Shown piece after piece: positions 34,941 through 47,505 of a stretch of 64,000 nucleotides of DNA. The stretch covers positions 2,666,001 through 2,730,000 of the forward strand of contig NC_026661.2 of the NCBI RefSeq assembly GCF_000004075.3, in the 5' to 3' direction. The notes beneath the pieces are model-generated. The model saw only the letters and a list, made by a program, of their open reading frames with translations, searched no databases and had not been told where the DNA came from. This DNA is from Cucumis sativus. Taxonomy: Eukaryota > Streptophyta > Magnoliopsida > Cucurbitales > Cucurbitaceae. The number at the start of each line of letters is the position of its first letter. The stretch's first letter is position 1. Position numbers and translations under genes: made by a program.

Positions 34941-37900
34941 ACTATAATGAATTGAAAAAAATGAAAACATTAAGGATATGCTGCAATCCTTAGACACATT
35001 TGTTTTGAGATTCAGTAACCTCCTATTTAAATAGATGAGATGTTCAAATAATACATTCAATAGAAAGACACATTTTTTCGTATATTTATTGAAAGTCTTT
35101 GTAATTATTTGAATAATAATTTTAAGAATAATTACAACTAAATGTATATAGTAATGTTAATAATAAATATAATAAAATTAATCAATAATTTAATAATACT
35201 ATCATTTATCATCTATAGATTACGAACAACTATTGTATAGACCTAAACGGTGTATATATATTGTTTTAGCTTGGTATGTGTGGTTTTTGGAAAGGATAGG
35301 ATTAGAGTTTTGGGATAATGAACCACTTGAATTGAATGCTATGGCTTCTATTCATTAGCAGGGCTTTGTCATTGAGTTTGATTAAATTTGTTTTCTACTG
35401 GCGTGTTCAATTTTGCTCAAATAAAAAACAAAACGTTTCTTTAAGACCAATTGCAAAATAATTGCATTCAATATATTACGAAGTAGCACAATAGTTTTTA
35501 GAATTTATTTATTAAATATTGTGATTTGTTTAGAAGTTAATTGGCCAACCCCATGACGGGTAGCCATATGTAATGAAGTTAATTAATTTTAATTATTATA
35601 CTTAAGCTCAATCATTTAATATCTTTTTGTTTTAAATCTATTTTGTCAACATTTAGCTTTTAGTTTTGAGAGACAAAGCAATATTGTTTTTTTCTTTCAT
35701 ATGTGAAGTGATGGGATTTTTCTTCAACGACGAGTGGGAAAAAAACAAAGGCGAAAATTAGAAAATTAGAAGATAGGAATGCGTTGGGTAATGGGACGTT
35801 ACCCACAACTTAGGCTTCTAAACTAATCAGTTTTTAGATTTTAAACCTTTATAAACTAATTTCGAAATTAGGATAGCTGTTTACTAATCATTTGATTTAA
35901 GAAAAAAAAATTAGATGTTATCTCTTTTTCATAGGTGGGGATCATGTCAAATAATGCCAAAATTAAATCTTACTCACCTTTGTGAATTAATGTTATTTCT
36001 CAGATTTTTTATACAACAAGCTTTTTATCTTTTTCTATGTCACATTAAACAAATGCCATCCAACCCATATTTAAGAGAAAAAAATCTCACTCAATCCATA
36101 TTTTTTTAAATGCAAATAATTAACGAATTGTCTTGTTTGTTGTTGAATTTAATGTATTGTAGTAGGTGTATTTAGTAGCATGTGTCATTTTTATATTAAA
36201 TTAATAAATAATTTTTGAACTCGACTCTAATTTTTTAAATCAATTTCATTTTAATAATAAAAACATAATTATTTGAAGATGTCCATCCTTTCACATTGTG
36301 GTGGCAAATATGGTAGGACTATGTGTTCAAATTAGGTCCAATTTGTTTATTACTTTATAAATTATAATTGGGGTCTTAAACATATATTGTTTATTTAAGT
36401 TGAACTATATTATATAATTTATAACTCATTGAATTTTGTTTGCATATTGGGAGAGAGGAAGATGATGGAATGAAATGCTAAATAATCTCAAGTTAAATAA
36501 GGTAGACGTTTGGCATTACTTCTTGAGGATTTCAAAGAGTTATGTGATCAAAGAATTTCTTCTACATAATTTTTCTTTACTTTTTCAAATTTATTTAATT
36601 ATAATGTATTTAGGTATAAGACCCACCCCAATACAATTTATTTGATGTACACCATCAAAATAAATTATTTGTTTTGACAGAGAAAATAGCATCTTCATTA
36701 TATTTGTTTTAACTCAACTTTCACTATTTTAAAATTACCTTTTATTTTATTGCATTGTATTTTAATATAAATTAAACAACTTGCCCTAATAAAATTCATT
36801 AGAATATAAACATATTTTCCATCAATTTGTTTTATTCCATTTTCATTTGGTATTGTACTTTACTGTAAAACCTAATCACAAAACTTAGATCTAAAATTTG
36901 GAGTAAATCTTTATTTTAAAACGGCAAGGGACTGTTTCTATTTATCTTTATTCTTATGGTGTTATCTACACTAAAGTGTTTCGTTTATTAGACACGATTC
37001 ACCCAATGTTGTGGGGCTTAATTTTGCAAAAGAGAAATTAATAATAGGGTAGTGTTCATGAGAGTTGACAAATTAAGTTTTGCTTTTCAATCTTGTTCCT
37101 CCCACATATGGGTAGATGACTTACCCTCTTGGTTGGGCCATATATGATGGAAAAATGATCGAATTTCTACAATGGGTGTTGGTTCGCATTAATGAAATTT
37201 ATCCTGTTCTTCATTGAATTGGGTGGACCAATGTTACAATTTATTATGATCATATAAGAACAAAGAGAAAATGATGAACATACATGCATGTATGTAGATT
37301 TTCATTTTCATTTTTATAGATTTTCATGGAGTTGGATTATTAGCTTTTTAAGAGGAGCTATTAGGTTAATTATTGGTGCATGTAGTACGATCTAGTTTTA
37401 ATTGATTATATGTTTAATAAACTCTATATTTTTGTTTGGAAGGAAGCTTTCATTTCATAAATGTTTTTGTGTGGATCAATTCATATAATTTCCTGAAGTA
37501 TTCTATTAATTCCTTTTTTTACAAGTAATTGTAATATTAGGTTAGAAAATTAGAGAAACAAACTTGAGAAAAATATTTCCTTATGTATCCATAGTACAAG
37601 TTTTTATTTTCGTCCTACTTATTTTCTTACTTAATCTAATTAATTTTGGTTTTAATTCATTACTAAATTTTGTGTTTTTTTAATTTATTGTAAAGTACGG
37701 CTTAATTTTGTAAGGGTCCTTCTTTTCCCTAAAAAAAGAGAAGGGAAGCAAATGTAAAAAATTTCAACTAAAGAAAACTCTCTAATTAAACTTTATGCAT
37801 GAATCCTACTAATATCTCAGAGGTCACCTAAGATTAAAACACAAGCACTTAGAGTGAGGGTTCCATTGTGTGGGTATTTATTAGAAAAAGCCTGATTAAC

Positions 37901-40700
37901 TAACCAATTATTCTCTTAATTTTGCAGGACCTGCATGACTAAAATCCTAGAAAAAGCTATAAGTTATTCAAGTTCGAACACAATTTCCTACTTGCTGATT
38001 CCATTGACAAACATAAAGAAACTCATGAGCCTAGCTAAGACATATATTCAAGGGTAAGGGCATAAATCTAAATAAGAAAAAAAATTGTAAAAAAACACAA
38101 ATGCGATGAATTTAAACTTAATTAATGAGTTCTCAGAAAACTACAAACGTTTGCTCCCAAAGATTTTACTATACAATAACAATTACCTCAAAAATTCATT
38201 GACAAATGCAAGAGGAAATTTCCAATTCCATGAGATACAATCCCAATAAAATCCTAAGAGCAAATCCATAATTACTCTCCTTCTTTCTGTTTTTGCACTG
38301 TTTTAACCCGAATTGCATCTAAAATGTCCCCTCCTTTGCTCAATTTCTTGTAAATAAACCGTCAAATTCCTAAGAATTGACCCTGTTTAACTGGAAATAA
38401 TTAAATAGCTCTATGTGGAGATAAGATTTGTTTCTATTTGGTTCATGATTAGATTTCATATTCACTTCAATATTTTAGGTTGATATATTGATTTCTATTA
38501 TTGAATTAAAAAGAACTATGAAGTGTGAATTGAGAAATTAATTTTAATAATAATCAATAAAATAGCAAAAAATATTTGATTTTAGTTCTTTAAATTAATC
38601 CACAGTGATAAACAATATTAAATACCAAATCTTGAAATCTAACAACGAAATCAAAACAAAACTCAAATATATAAAAAAAAAAAAATGTAATTTCGAAACT
38701 TAAAATGTTAAAGTTTCGATTCTGATCAAATGGAAACTAAAAATCAAAATTTAAATACCTAAAAAATGTATTTTCTATGTATATATGGTTAGCTTTATAT
38801 ATTATTATGTTATAATGATCAATTATTGGTCTATCAAGTTTGAGAACTTATTATTTTCATTGGAAGGGAGCTTATGGTTGTCCTTTTCTTAGGTTCCATT
38901 CTCACTTTAATAATAATAAATGAAGAAAATGATGATTATTAATCCTAATAACTTCTTGAACTCTTATTGACTTTTTTGGAATTTTTGGGATTAATATCAC
39001 TACTATTTGTTTCACAATATTAAACAAAAGAGGGAGAATATATACTTGATTTAATTTGTTTTAAATATCAATCATTAAAAAGGTAAAAAGAAAGAAAGAA
39101 GAAAAATTGAATGGAAAAGACAGCTCATTTACCAAGTAGGTGTTTGAATTAATGATCAACAAATTAGAAAATAAAAAGCAATAATTATGAAAGACAACTT
39201 CATTTGAACTCATATACACCAACATGGAAAAATAAAAGAAATAAACATTTTTCAAATTTGTGCCACAACAATACTTAAATTAAGAAAAAAAAAAGTTATT
39301 AAGTCTCGAAATTTCCATTCTCTATATGCGGTTGATTTTTCAAACTTTAGAAAAATTATAATAAGCCTTTATACGATTTTGAGTTTGATATGTTATTGAA
39401 TTATTTAACAATTTTAAAATCTATGTGATGGATTATTAGAGTTTAGTGTCTTTATTTGATACAAAATATTTTAATTTTATATCTTAAAAATGTTATTATT
39501 TTTCTACAAAAATGTTGCATATGTTTGTGACCCAAAATTTAATGATCTATTATAAACAAAATTTAAAGGTTTGGTTGGTGATTTGTTAGATACGTTTTAA
39601 GTTTGTAAAGCAGAAAGTAATAATTTGTAATTTAATTTTAAAAATTTACATTAAATTTAACTACGTTAACGTTTTGTTTTAGTATAGATAGTTTGAAATC
39701 CATTTTATTTTAGTTATCATAATTTCAATTGTCCACTTCCCTTCTTTTAATAATTCTTGAAATTTAGTCCATTATATTGTAGTCAAATTTCCTCCACTTT
39801 CGTTAAATGATAATAACAATAATAATTATTTGGCTTTTAAAAATATAAAACAGCAGTATAATATTTATTTTTGTATTTATTCTATAGCAATTTTGAAAAC
39901 AAAAAAAAGTCTATACGTTGTAGAAAATATCCATAGCTATACAAAAAATGTGTCACCCTATTGACATCCATTATCTAAATCTAAACTATATTTAAAAAAG
40001 ATTATACAATATCTCAACCATTTTTATAATAGATTTCTAAACTATTTTTTTAAAAGATTTCTTTTAGATTTAATTATACAATATTTCAATTATTTTTTAA
40101 AACGACTAGAAAGAAAAAATGAGAAGGCAAATCAAAATATTTAAAAAATGATCAATTTTATTTGTTTTTTATTTTGTTATATGGTCGTAAACCATCCTAA
40201 ATTAGTCTAATAAAGTTATCAAAATAAAAATTGAACTCAGAGTACACAAAATAAAATAGTAAAAAGAAATATAATATTTTTTTAATCTAAGTTTTGGTTA
40301 GTTTTTCAATGGTTAATTGGTTTCAAAATGTATCTATTTTAATTTTAAATGTTGTTTTATTTTGGATTATAGGTTTAAAATATTTACATTTTTTTTGTTT
40401 TAACTACGCTAATTTTTTACTAAATATTCTAGTTTTATCGTAACTAAATGTATACTGTGATTAACCTATTCATTAGATATATCTTAAACAATTTTTTTTA
40501 AAAGAGAAATAAAACGATAAAAAATGATAATAACAATATATAGGTCAACTAACATCTATACATTTTGGAAGATTTTTGGAGCTGTATTTAATAAGTGATT
40601 TTAAAAGAGAAGAAAAAAACATTATGTACTGATAAACTTGAGAGATTGAGTCATTTTGTTATTGTAAAATAAAGTGAGAAAAGTAATGATTAGATGCAGA
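34941..40700. other. Long AT-rich intergenic region before gene C
   Basis: No supported gene. Short open frames (for example near 35915-36109 and 39061-39255) are AT-rich, lysine-, phenylalanine- or leucine-biased and have no recognised motif. Confidence 0.5.
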
Positions 40701-40878
40701 GGATGGTCACGGGTCACGTTTAAGTAGCGGTTAGCCATTTATATTAGTAACCATTCATTCAGAACAGAGAGGAGAGCGAGAGAGAGAGAGCAAGGCGGCC
40801 CCCTGCCGCTGCAACCACTCCTTCAATCTTCTTAACAAGAGAACGCAAAAGCAATAACAAAACTGAGGCCTACCAAAA

Positions 40879-43800
40879 ATGGCTTCTAAATCTCCTGACG
40901 ATGTTCTTCAACCTTTGATACAGCCGCCGACGACCCAACCGCCGGTCTTATCGAACAAGCATGAATATAGCGACGAACTGGAATCCATATTATCCGACAC
41001 TCACCTTCCCCTCCTTCAACGTTACACAAAAGCTACTTGGATCGAGATGAAACTCTTGTTCTACTTAGCAGCTCCGGCCGTTTTTGTTTACGTCATTAAT
41101 TACCTTATGTCTATGTCTACTCAAATCTTTTCTGGCCACCTCGGTAACCTCGAACTCGCCGCTTCTTCTCTCGGCAACAATGGCATTCAAATCTTCGCCT
41201 ACGGCCTCATGGTATATCCTCTGTTTTTCGCTATTTTTGGGTTAATTTTGGATTTTATTCCGACCCAATTAAATGCTCTGGCTAACAATTATCTCCTTGT
41301 TTTGGCAAAACACAGTTAGGGATGGGAAGTGCGGTGGAAACTCTATGCGGCCAAGCATATGGAGCAGAGAAATACGATATGCTTGGGATTTATTTACAGA
41401 GATCGTCCATATTATTAACTCTAACAGGGTTTGTATTAACACTTATTTACATATTCTGCAAACCCATCTTGATATTTTTGGGAGAATCAAAGGAAATAGC
41501 TTCTGCAGCGGAAGTGTTCGTGTATGGATTGATACCTCAAATCTTCGCATACGCAATAAACTTCCCAATACAGAAATTTCTTCAGGCACAGAGCATAGTG
41601 TTTCCGAGTGCTTACATATCGGCAGGGACGCTGGTGGTGCACGTGGTGTTGAGTTGGGTGGCTGCATACAAAATGGGGCTGGGTTTGCTGGGAGTTTCGT
41701 TGGTGTTGAGCTTATCATGGTGGATAATAGTGATGGGTCAATTTGTGTATATAGTTAAGAGTGATAAATGTAAAGAAACATGGAGAGGATTCAGTGCGAA
41801 GGCGTTTTCGGGGTTGCCGGGATTCTTCAAATTATCGTTGGCGTCGGCGGTGATGCTGTGTTTAGAGACTTGGTATTTTCAGATTCTGGTATTGCTTGCT
41901 GGATTGCTCGAGAATCCTGAGCTTGCTCTTGACTCCCTTGCCATTTGGTAATTCTTTCATCTCTTTCACACATTTTTTTTTTATTATCTTCTTCTCAATC
42001 TATAATCGCAATTAAAAGAACATTAAACAAAAACCAGGAATCTTGACTAAAATTGAAGATTCAGTGAGGATTAAATTTCATGAATTATAGGTTAGATACA
42101 TGATTAAAATTATATTTTAATGAAATAAGAACCATATGTCACAATACTTTTGGTGTTTTGGATTTAAAAATGAAAGAAAAATCAGATTTGGTTGCAGCCC
42201 TTATTTAAAATTTTATCAAGTGGTTGCGAATAATAGCAAACAATGTTGCCTAAAGTAGACAAAACTCGATTTGATTACGTCTGATTTTCTGTTCTTATAT
42301 ATATTTAAAAACTACACAAAAACAAGATTCAAACTATTGGTGTAATATTCTCATCAAATATACTAATTTAAATCTAATAAAACAGTTGCCTTTTATAAAA
42401 TATATAGAACCATAAGTGGTATTCAATATATATTATTCATTAATTTAAATAAACTAAAAAAGATTTGTAAAATCAGAAAGATAGGAGAGTAGTTCAAATA
42501 ATGTTTATTTCATTGAAAAAAGAAAACAAAAGGGATTGGAGTGAGTGAATGGTTGCTTCACAATAACAGTGATGAGTGTGAAGAAACAAAATGGTGGGAA
42601 AACGTGAAAGAAGAAGACGAAGCAACGTTTTTGTATTTATTAAAACCATTTTTCTTCTTATATTTACTTTTCATTTTTAATTATAACCTTTTTTTTTTCA
42701 TTTGATCTTATCACATATATAGAAAAAGAAGTTTTTATCACAAATAGAAATAATTTTACGGTGAAGCCATCAAAGATATTGTGGTTTGGGATAAGATTGA
42801 ATTAATATATATATATATATATATAATATAGCCCAATCAAACTTTGTATATTATAATTTTTAAAAAATAATTAGCTATTTGAAAGGCAATAAGTTATGAA
42901 GCTTATATTTGGGTATAAAGTTGTAAAGTTAATTATTTTTCTTTTATTAATGTACAAAATGAGAGATAAAGTTTTCCAATAAAAGTGGAAATTTTTAATA
43001 GTAAGTATTACTGAAATTAATTTAACTTATTTGAGCCAAACACCCTTTTTTTTAAACATCTTTTAAATAATTGTGTGTGATAAAAAATTATAAAAAGCAA
43101 TAAAATAAAATTAAATATGGTTGAATTAATTTAAGCTGTAATTTTTCATTGATGGAAGTGTTAAATTTGTGATTAGCGTTTGCGAATGAAATGAAATGAA
43201 ATTAATATAAATATTTATTTGTTATTAATTTTCCAGCACATCCATATGCGGATGGGTTTTCATGATTTCAGTTGGCTTCAATGCTGCCGCAAGGTAACTT
43301 CTCTCTATTACTTTTTTATATGTTTCTTTGGCCCAACTATATATCACTGAGATTGTGCTAAAATTGTTTGGTGTGTTTTGTTTCTGTCTGCTACAGCGTG
43401 AGAGTAAGCAATGAACTTGGAAGTAGGCATCCAAAATCAGCAGCATTCTCTGTAGTGGTGGTCACTGTTGTTGCATTCATCATCTCTTTCTTTTGTGCTG
43501 TAATTGTACTTGCACTTCGCAATGTCATCAGCTATACCTTCACAGAAGGCCCCGTCGTGGCTGCTGCAGTATCTGATCTTTGTCCACTCCTCGCTCTCAC
43601 CCTTCTCCTCAACGGAATCCAACCTGTCTTATCTGGTACTTTCATTTTACCCACACCCACAACCTACACCTCCATTCCATATATGAATTAAAAAGAACCT
43701 TCAACCATCAAAATATATAATTCATTTCAACCTCCAATTTTATTTCATTTATTTTGATTTGCCAAAGGCGTTGCTGTTGGGTGTGGTTGGCAAGCTTTTG

Positions 43801-44431
43801 TCGCCTATGTAAACGTCGGTTGCTATTATGTCGTCGGAGTTCCCTTGGGTGCCCTCCTTGGTTTCTATTTCAAACTTGGTGCTAAGGTATATTCAATGCA
43901 CAATTTTTCAAATTTTTGCATGCTGTTATAATTCGTGTATGATATATATTTGTTCATTTTTTACATAAACTCTCGTAAATATATCATTAGTTTCATCAAA
44001 ATCTTAATGCAAACTAAGTATTGTGTAATTTATGTATGTGTAGGGTATCTGGCTGGGAATGATTGGTGGAACTTGCATGCAAACAATCATTTTGATATGG
44101 GTCACATATCGAACAGATTGGAATAAAGAGGTAACCTCAAAATTGAAATGTCACATTTAGGTGGTAATAAAAAAAATTAATCTGATTTGCATGATTGCAA
44201 CTTTTTTTCTTCTCCAATCTTTTGATTAATTAAATGATTTAGTTTTAAAATAGTTTCCACATTTTTTTTATAAAAAAAATAGAGATTAGAGATGCATTTG
44301 ATTTAACTGTGTAATTATGGAAACAATGAGTAATATATAATAGTTTTTTCCATGGAAACTTGCAGGTGGAAGAAGCCACGAAGAGATTAAATAAGTGGGA
44401 AGACAAACAACAAATTACTTTGAAGGATTAA
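40879..44431 (+). CDS. MATE transporter C (DETOXIFICATION 40-like), 510 aa, 7 exons
   Basis: Cation-coupled efflux carrier of the plant DTX family. Exons: 40879-41211, 41316-41947, 43237-43293, 43397-43635, 43768-43886, 44044-44130, 44366-44431. All are GT-AG, 1533 nt in total, and exons 2-6 have the same lengths as in A and B. The N-terminal tail is Pro-rich (residues 12-23) before DELESILSD. Helix 1/2 has the common plant form [20 protein letters not shown]. Other signatures: [68 protein letters not shown], and a short C-terminus ending QITLKD. Intron 2 is the largest (1289 bp) and contains a TA microsatellite at about 42804-42826. The leader has a GA-rich run (40763-40793). The substrate is unknown. 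Confidence 0.94.
42804..42826. repeat. (TA)n microsatellite in intron 2 of gene C
   Basis: About eleven TA dinucleotides within the 1289-bp intron, well away from the splice sites. Confidence 0.85.
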
Positions 44432-46390
44432 AAAATTTGGAAGAAATGATCAAAACTAGCAAAAAAAGAAAAAAAAAAAGTTTACTCTTCTTAGAAAAAT
44501 AGGTCCAATGAATTTTTATCTTTTATGGTCTTTTTTATGAAAGGTAATAATTTGTTTTTCTTTTTTATTATTTTTGAAAAAAATCCTTAAACTCAATTTT
44601 TTTTGTTGTTGTTATCACTTAATCAATAATATTGGGTGGTGTACTTGAAATTATAATATGCTAATAACTCATCCATTCACAACTATGATACTACTAGCCA
44701 GTTAGTCAGGGCAATATCTTAATCATGTACTACTAATACACATTAACAATAATATGTATATTTGAAAACTTATTATAATGTTTGTTGACATGATGTGTTG
44801 TTATCCCAATTATATATTTGGAATAATGAATAAAGTCTTGCAACCACAATATATATAACTTTGCATAAATGAAAAAGAAAAAAATTAATAACCTCATCTT
44901 AATTGAAATAACGCATAACCATCCAATTGCTAAAATGTATGATTGTTGTTACATATATTTTCGATATGATTGACATATTTTTGATATATTATTGTATCAC
45001 TTAATTGAAATATAATATAAACTCATCTTAATTGAAATACTCTTTTCTTATTATTGAATATTTTATATGAAAATAACTTAACAAATGAAGGTTGATTGTT
45101 TTAAAATATATGAACTAATACTTTAGTCAAATAAAAACTTATTGAAACTATAATTATCTATTTATTATCTACTATGGAATTTAGAATTGGCTCATATAAT
45201 ATAATATATATATATATATATAGCTTTTCAAAATCATTAAAATCATGGCCACAAAAGGTTGTTTGGTGGTAAAATTTGAAAATGATGGAATTGTTGGCAT
45301 ATAAAAGTCAAATGACAAAATGTGGAAAATTACAAATCCTCCTTTTAACTTACTGGAAGTTATTTGTCATTGTAGGGAAGGATAATTATGATAGATGTCC
45401 GGTAAAGAGTACACTCATATTTTGTAAGAGTTCGAAAAATAGTAAAACTTCTTATTTGTCTCACTTTTATGCTAATAAACTTTGACACATTTATACTAAT
45501 ATTTGTATTTAATTTTAAAAGTTGCTATATATATTGATACTTTCAATTTCATTATTATAATTGAAGCTATTCTTATATGAAATGAGATCGTATTTAGGAG
45601 TATTTAAATAAAATGTGAAGTGGTAAGGTCATCAAACTTATAAAAAGTTAATAATACAAACAAATTTTGTTGGGTCATACTATAGGGGTTTAATTACCTC
45701 CAACTTCAACGCATTTGATTAAACAAACAAATTATTTTTTTCACTTTTTAAACTTATATAATTTTTTAAAAAAATCTTTAAACCTATGTTTTAAAAGGGG
45801 AAGGAGATAGATAAATATGAATTTGTTAATATCTCATGAGTTGTTGTCCATCCTTCTGGTGCGATAGGAATAATATTTTTTTTTTTTGTTAAATAGTTAT
45901 TTTATTTTTATTTTTTAATAAAGGCATTGAAATTTGAGAGGCGAGGTGTTGAAACTTTTGAACGGGAACAACCTTGCAACGAGTTTAGATCGTGATGTAT
46001 TGAGTCGTTATGAAACTCAGCACTATATATAATCTTCCATCTCCTCTCATTTAGTATCATCCAAAAATATTTCTCTTACAAAATTATTCTCTCAACTGTT
46101 CTTCTCTTTTTTTCTTTTGAAGAAAGTCATTCAAGAGTGTCGATTTTTCGATCGATTTCATGCAACTCCATTTGAGTGTTTTTGGTGGTTTTATCTTGAC
46201 GACGACATTGCATATCAATAACTATTTGCACTTCAAGCACAACTGTGAAACATCTAATAAACTGTGTGATTCATGACTCAACTTCATCTAATTGTTTTTG
46301 TTTTGCACACAGTTAGACGTTCAGTGGCATCAAGCAATCTATGTTTGTATTTTTTATTGAATTCTATTAAATTTATTATTTCAGTATGCT
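44432..46390. other. Intergenic DNA between genes C and D
   Basis: AT-rich spacer with short TA runs (for example near 45205-45222). No gene supported; a 69-codon frame at 45276-45485 has no recognisable motif. Confidence 0.45.
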
Positions 46391-46399
46391 TATTGATCT

Positions 46400-46900
46400 A
46401 GAAAGCAATTGAATTAGATAAGGTGACTCTGTCCATGCTTTATATTCAATTATAGATATCGTGTGATAAAATGATTAAAGCAATAATTATATTAGGTTAT
46501 GTTGGATCACCGACTTAATTTAATATAGATAGCCATCATGTCTTGCTAGAGACTAATTATGACTTATGGGTCATAAAACGAATTATAGATTGATTGTCAT
46601 ATTAAATTAGCCTACATATCGAATACGAAAGAACTAAGTCGAATTTGTCTTTGAGTAGTATAATTAATAAGCCCAATTGAAAATTTTGAAGCTTATTAGG
46701 AATTTCTAAGCCTATTAGAAAACCCTAAACTATTAGGAAACCTAAGCTTATTAGGAAAGCCTAGGAAACCTATAAATAAGACCTCATGTGTTTTATTTGA
46801 CATACAAACAAAATACATAAATTCCTTTGCAGGAAGAATTGAGAAAATCAAGCTCAAATTCAATGAGTTGGCTAGTTCGAATATGAATACTGTTAGAGAA
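46400..46900 (+). mobile_element. Possible LTR-derived sequence with TATA-like core
   Basis: A block of mixed composition runs from TTGGATCACCGACTTAATTT (about 46504) to a TATA-like CCTATAAATAAG (about 46770), followed by GACCTCATGTG. Just before the TATA there are three imperfect copies of an AAGCTTATTAGGAAA-like unit (46690-46760). This resembles the U3/R part of a plant LTR. No matching second LTR or coding region is in the window, so a solo LTR or fragment is the best reading, held loosely. Confidence 0.3.
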
Positions 46901-47153
46901 CGTCATCTTTATGATAACAAGCAATTTGAATTTGGTACGTTGGCACAAAGGTACGTTAAATTATCTATAAAAGTAACAAAATTTTCGAATGATTATAAAT
47001 CTTACATTAAATATTCTGCTATTTTCAAAAAGGGGTTTGTTTAGTTGTAAATGGTTAATTATGGAGAAGAGCATCAGTACAATATGAACAGTAACAAATT
47101 AGAAGAAAACAACCAAATATAAAAAATACAATGGTTTAGGGAATTTGAGTAAC

Positions 47154-47159
47154 CACGTG
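47154..47159. promoter_or_regulatory. G-box CACGTG upstream of gene D
   Basis: The core hexamer in CCACGTGA lies 347 bp before the gene D ATG. It is a candidate bZIP/bHLH site by position only. Confidence 0.35.
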
Positions 47160-47505
47160 ATTAAAAAAAATTATAATAATCACACAAAAGTATACTAAAC
47201 TTTCTTAGATGCAAATCATTTAATTGTAATTGAATTCGGGACAATTTTGGTTCGTTTGTTTGTTGATATTTTTTATGAGTTTGAGGCTGAGAAATGGATG
47301 GGACACTTACCCTTTTCAAAAACTTTACACTAAACTTTAGCATTTTGAAATACTTCACTCTCTCGTACCAATGGCTCACATTCATCCATATCGTACTGTA
47401 GTCTCTCCGGTCCTTTTTTCCTATCAAGGAATGGGAGCTACAAATTCCTAATCGTAAGGGAAACCTCTCTTCGTCTTCTTCTTTTTTTTTTTTTAGGATT
47501 CAAAG

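Noticed and set aside
33244..40700. Possible MATE pseudogene between B and C
   Set aside because: Block X' suggested one, but I found no trace of MATE exon sequence after 33243.
41443..41718. Open frames on the minus strand through MATE exon 2 (also near 21237, 29032, 48231, 61923)
   Set aside because: They are antisense shadows of the same conserved exon and recur only because the exon is conserved; their products have no recognisable family.
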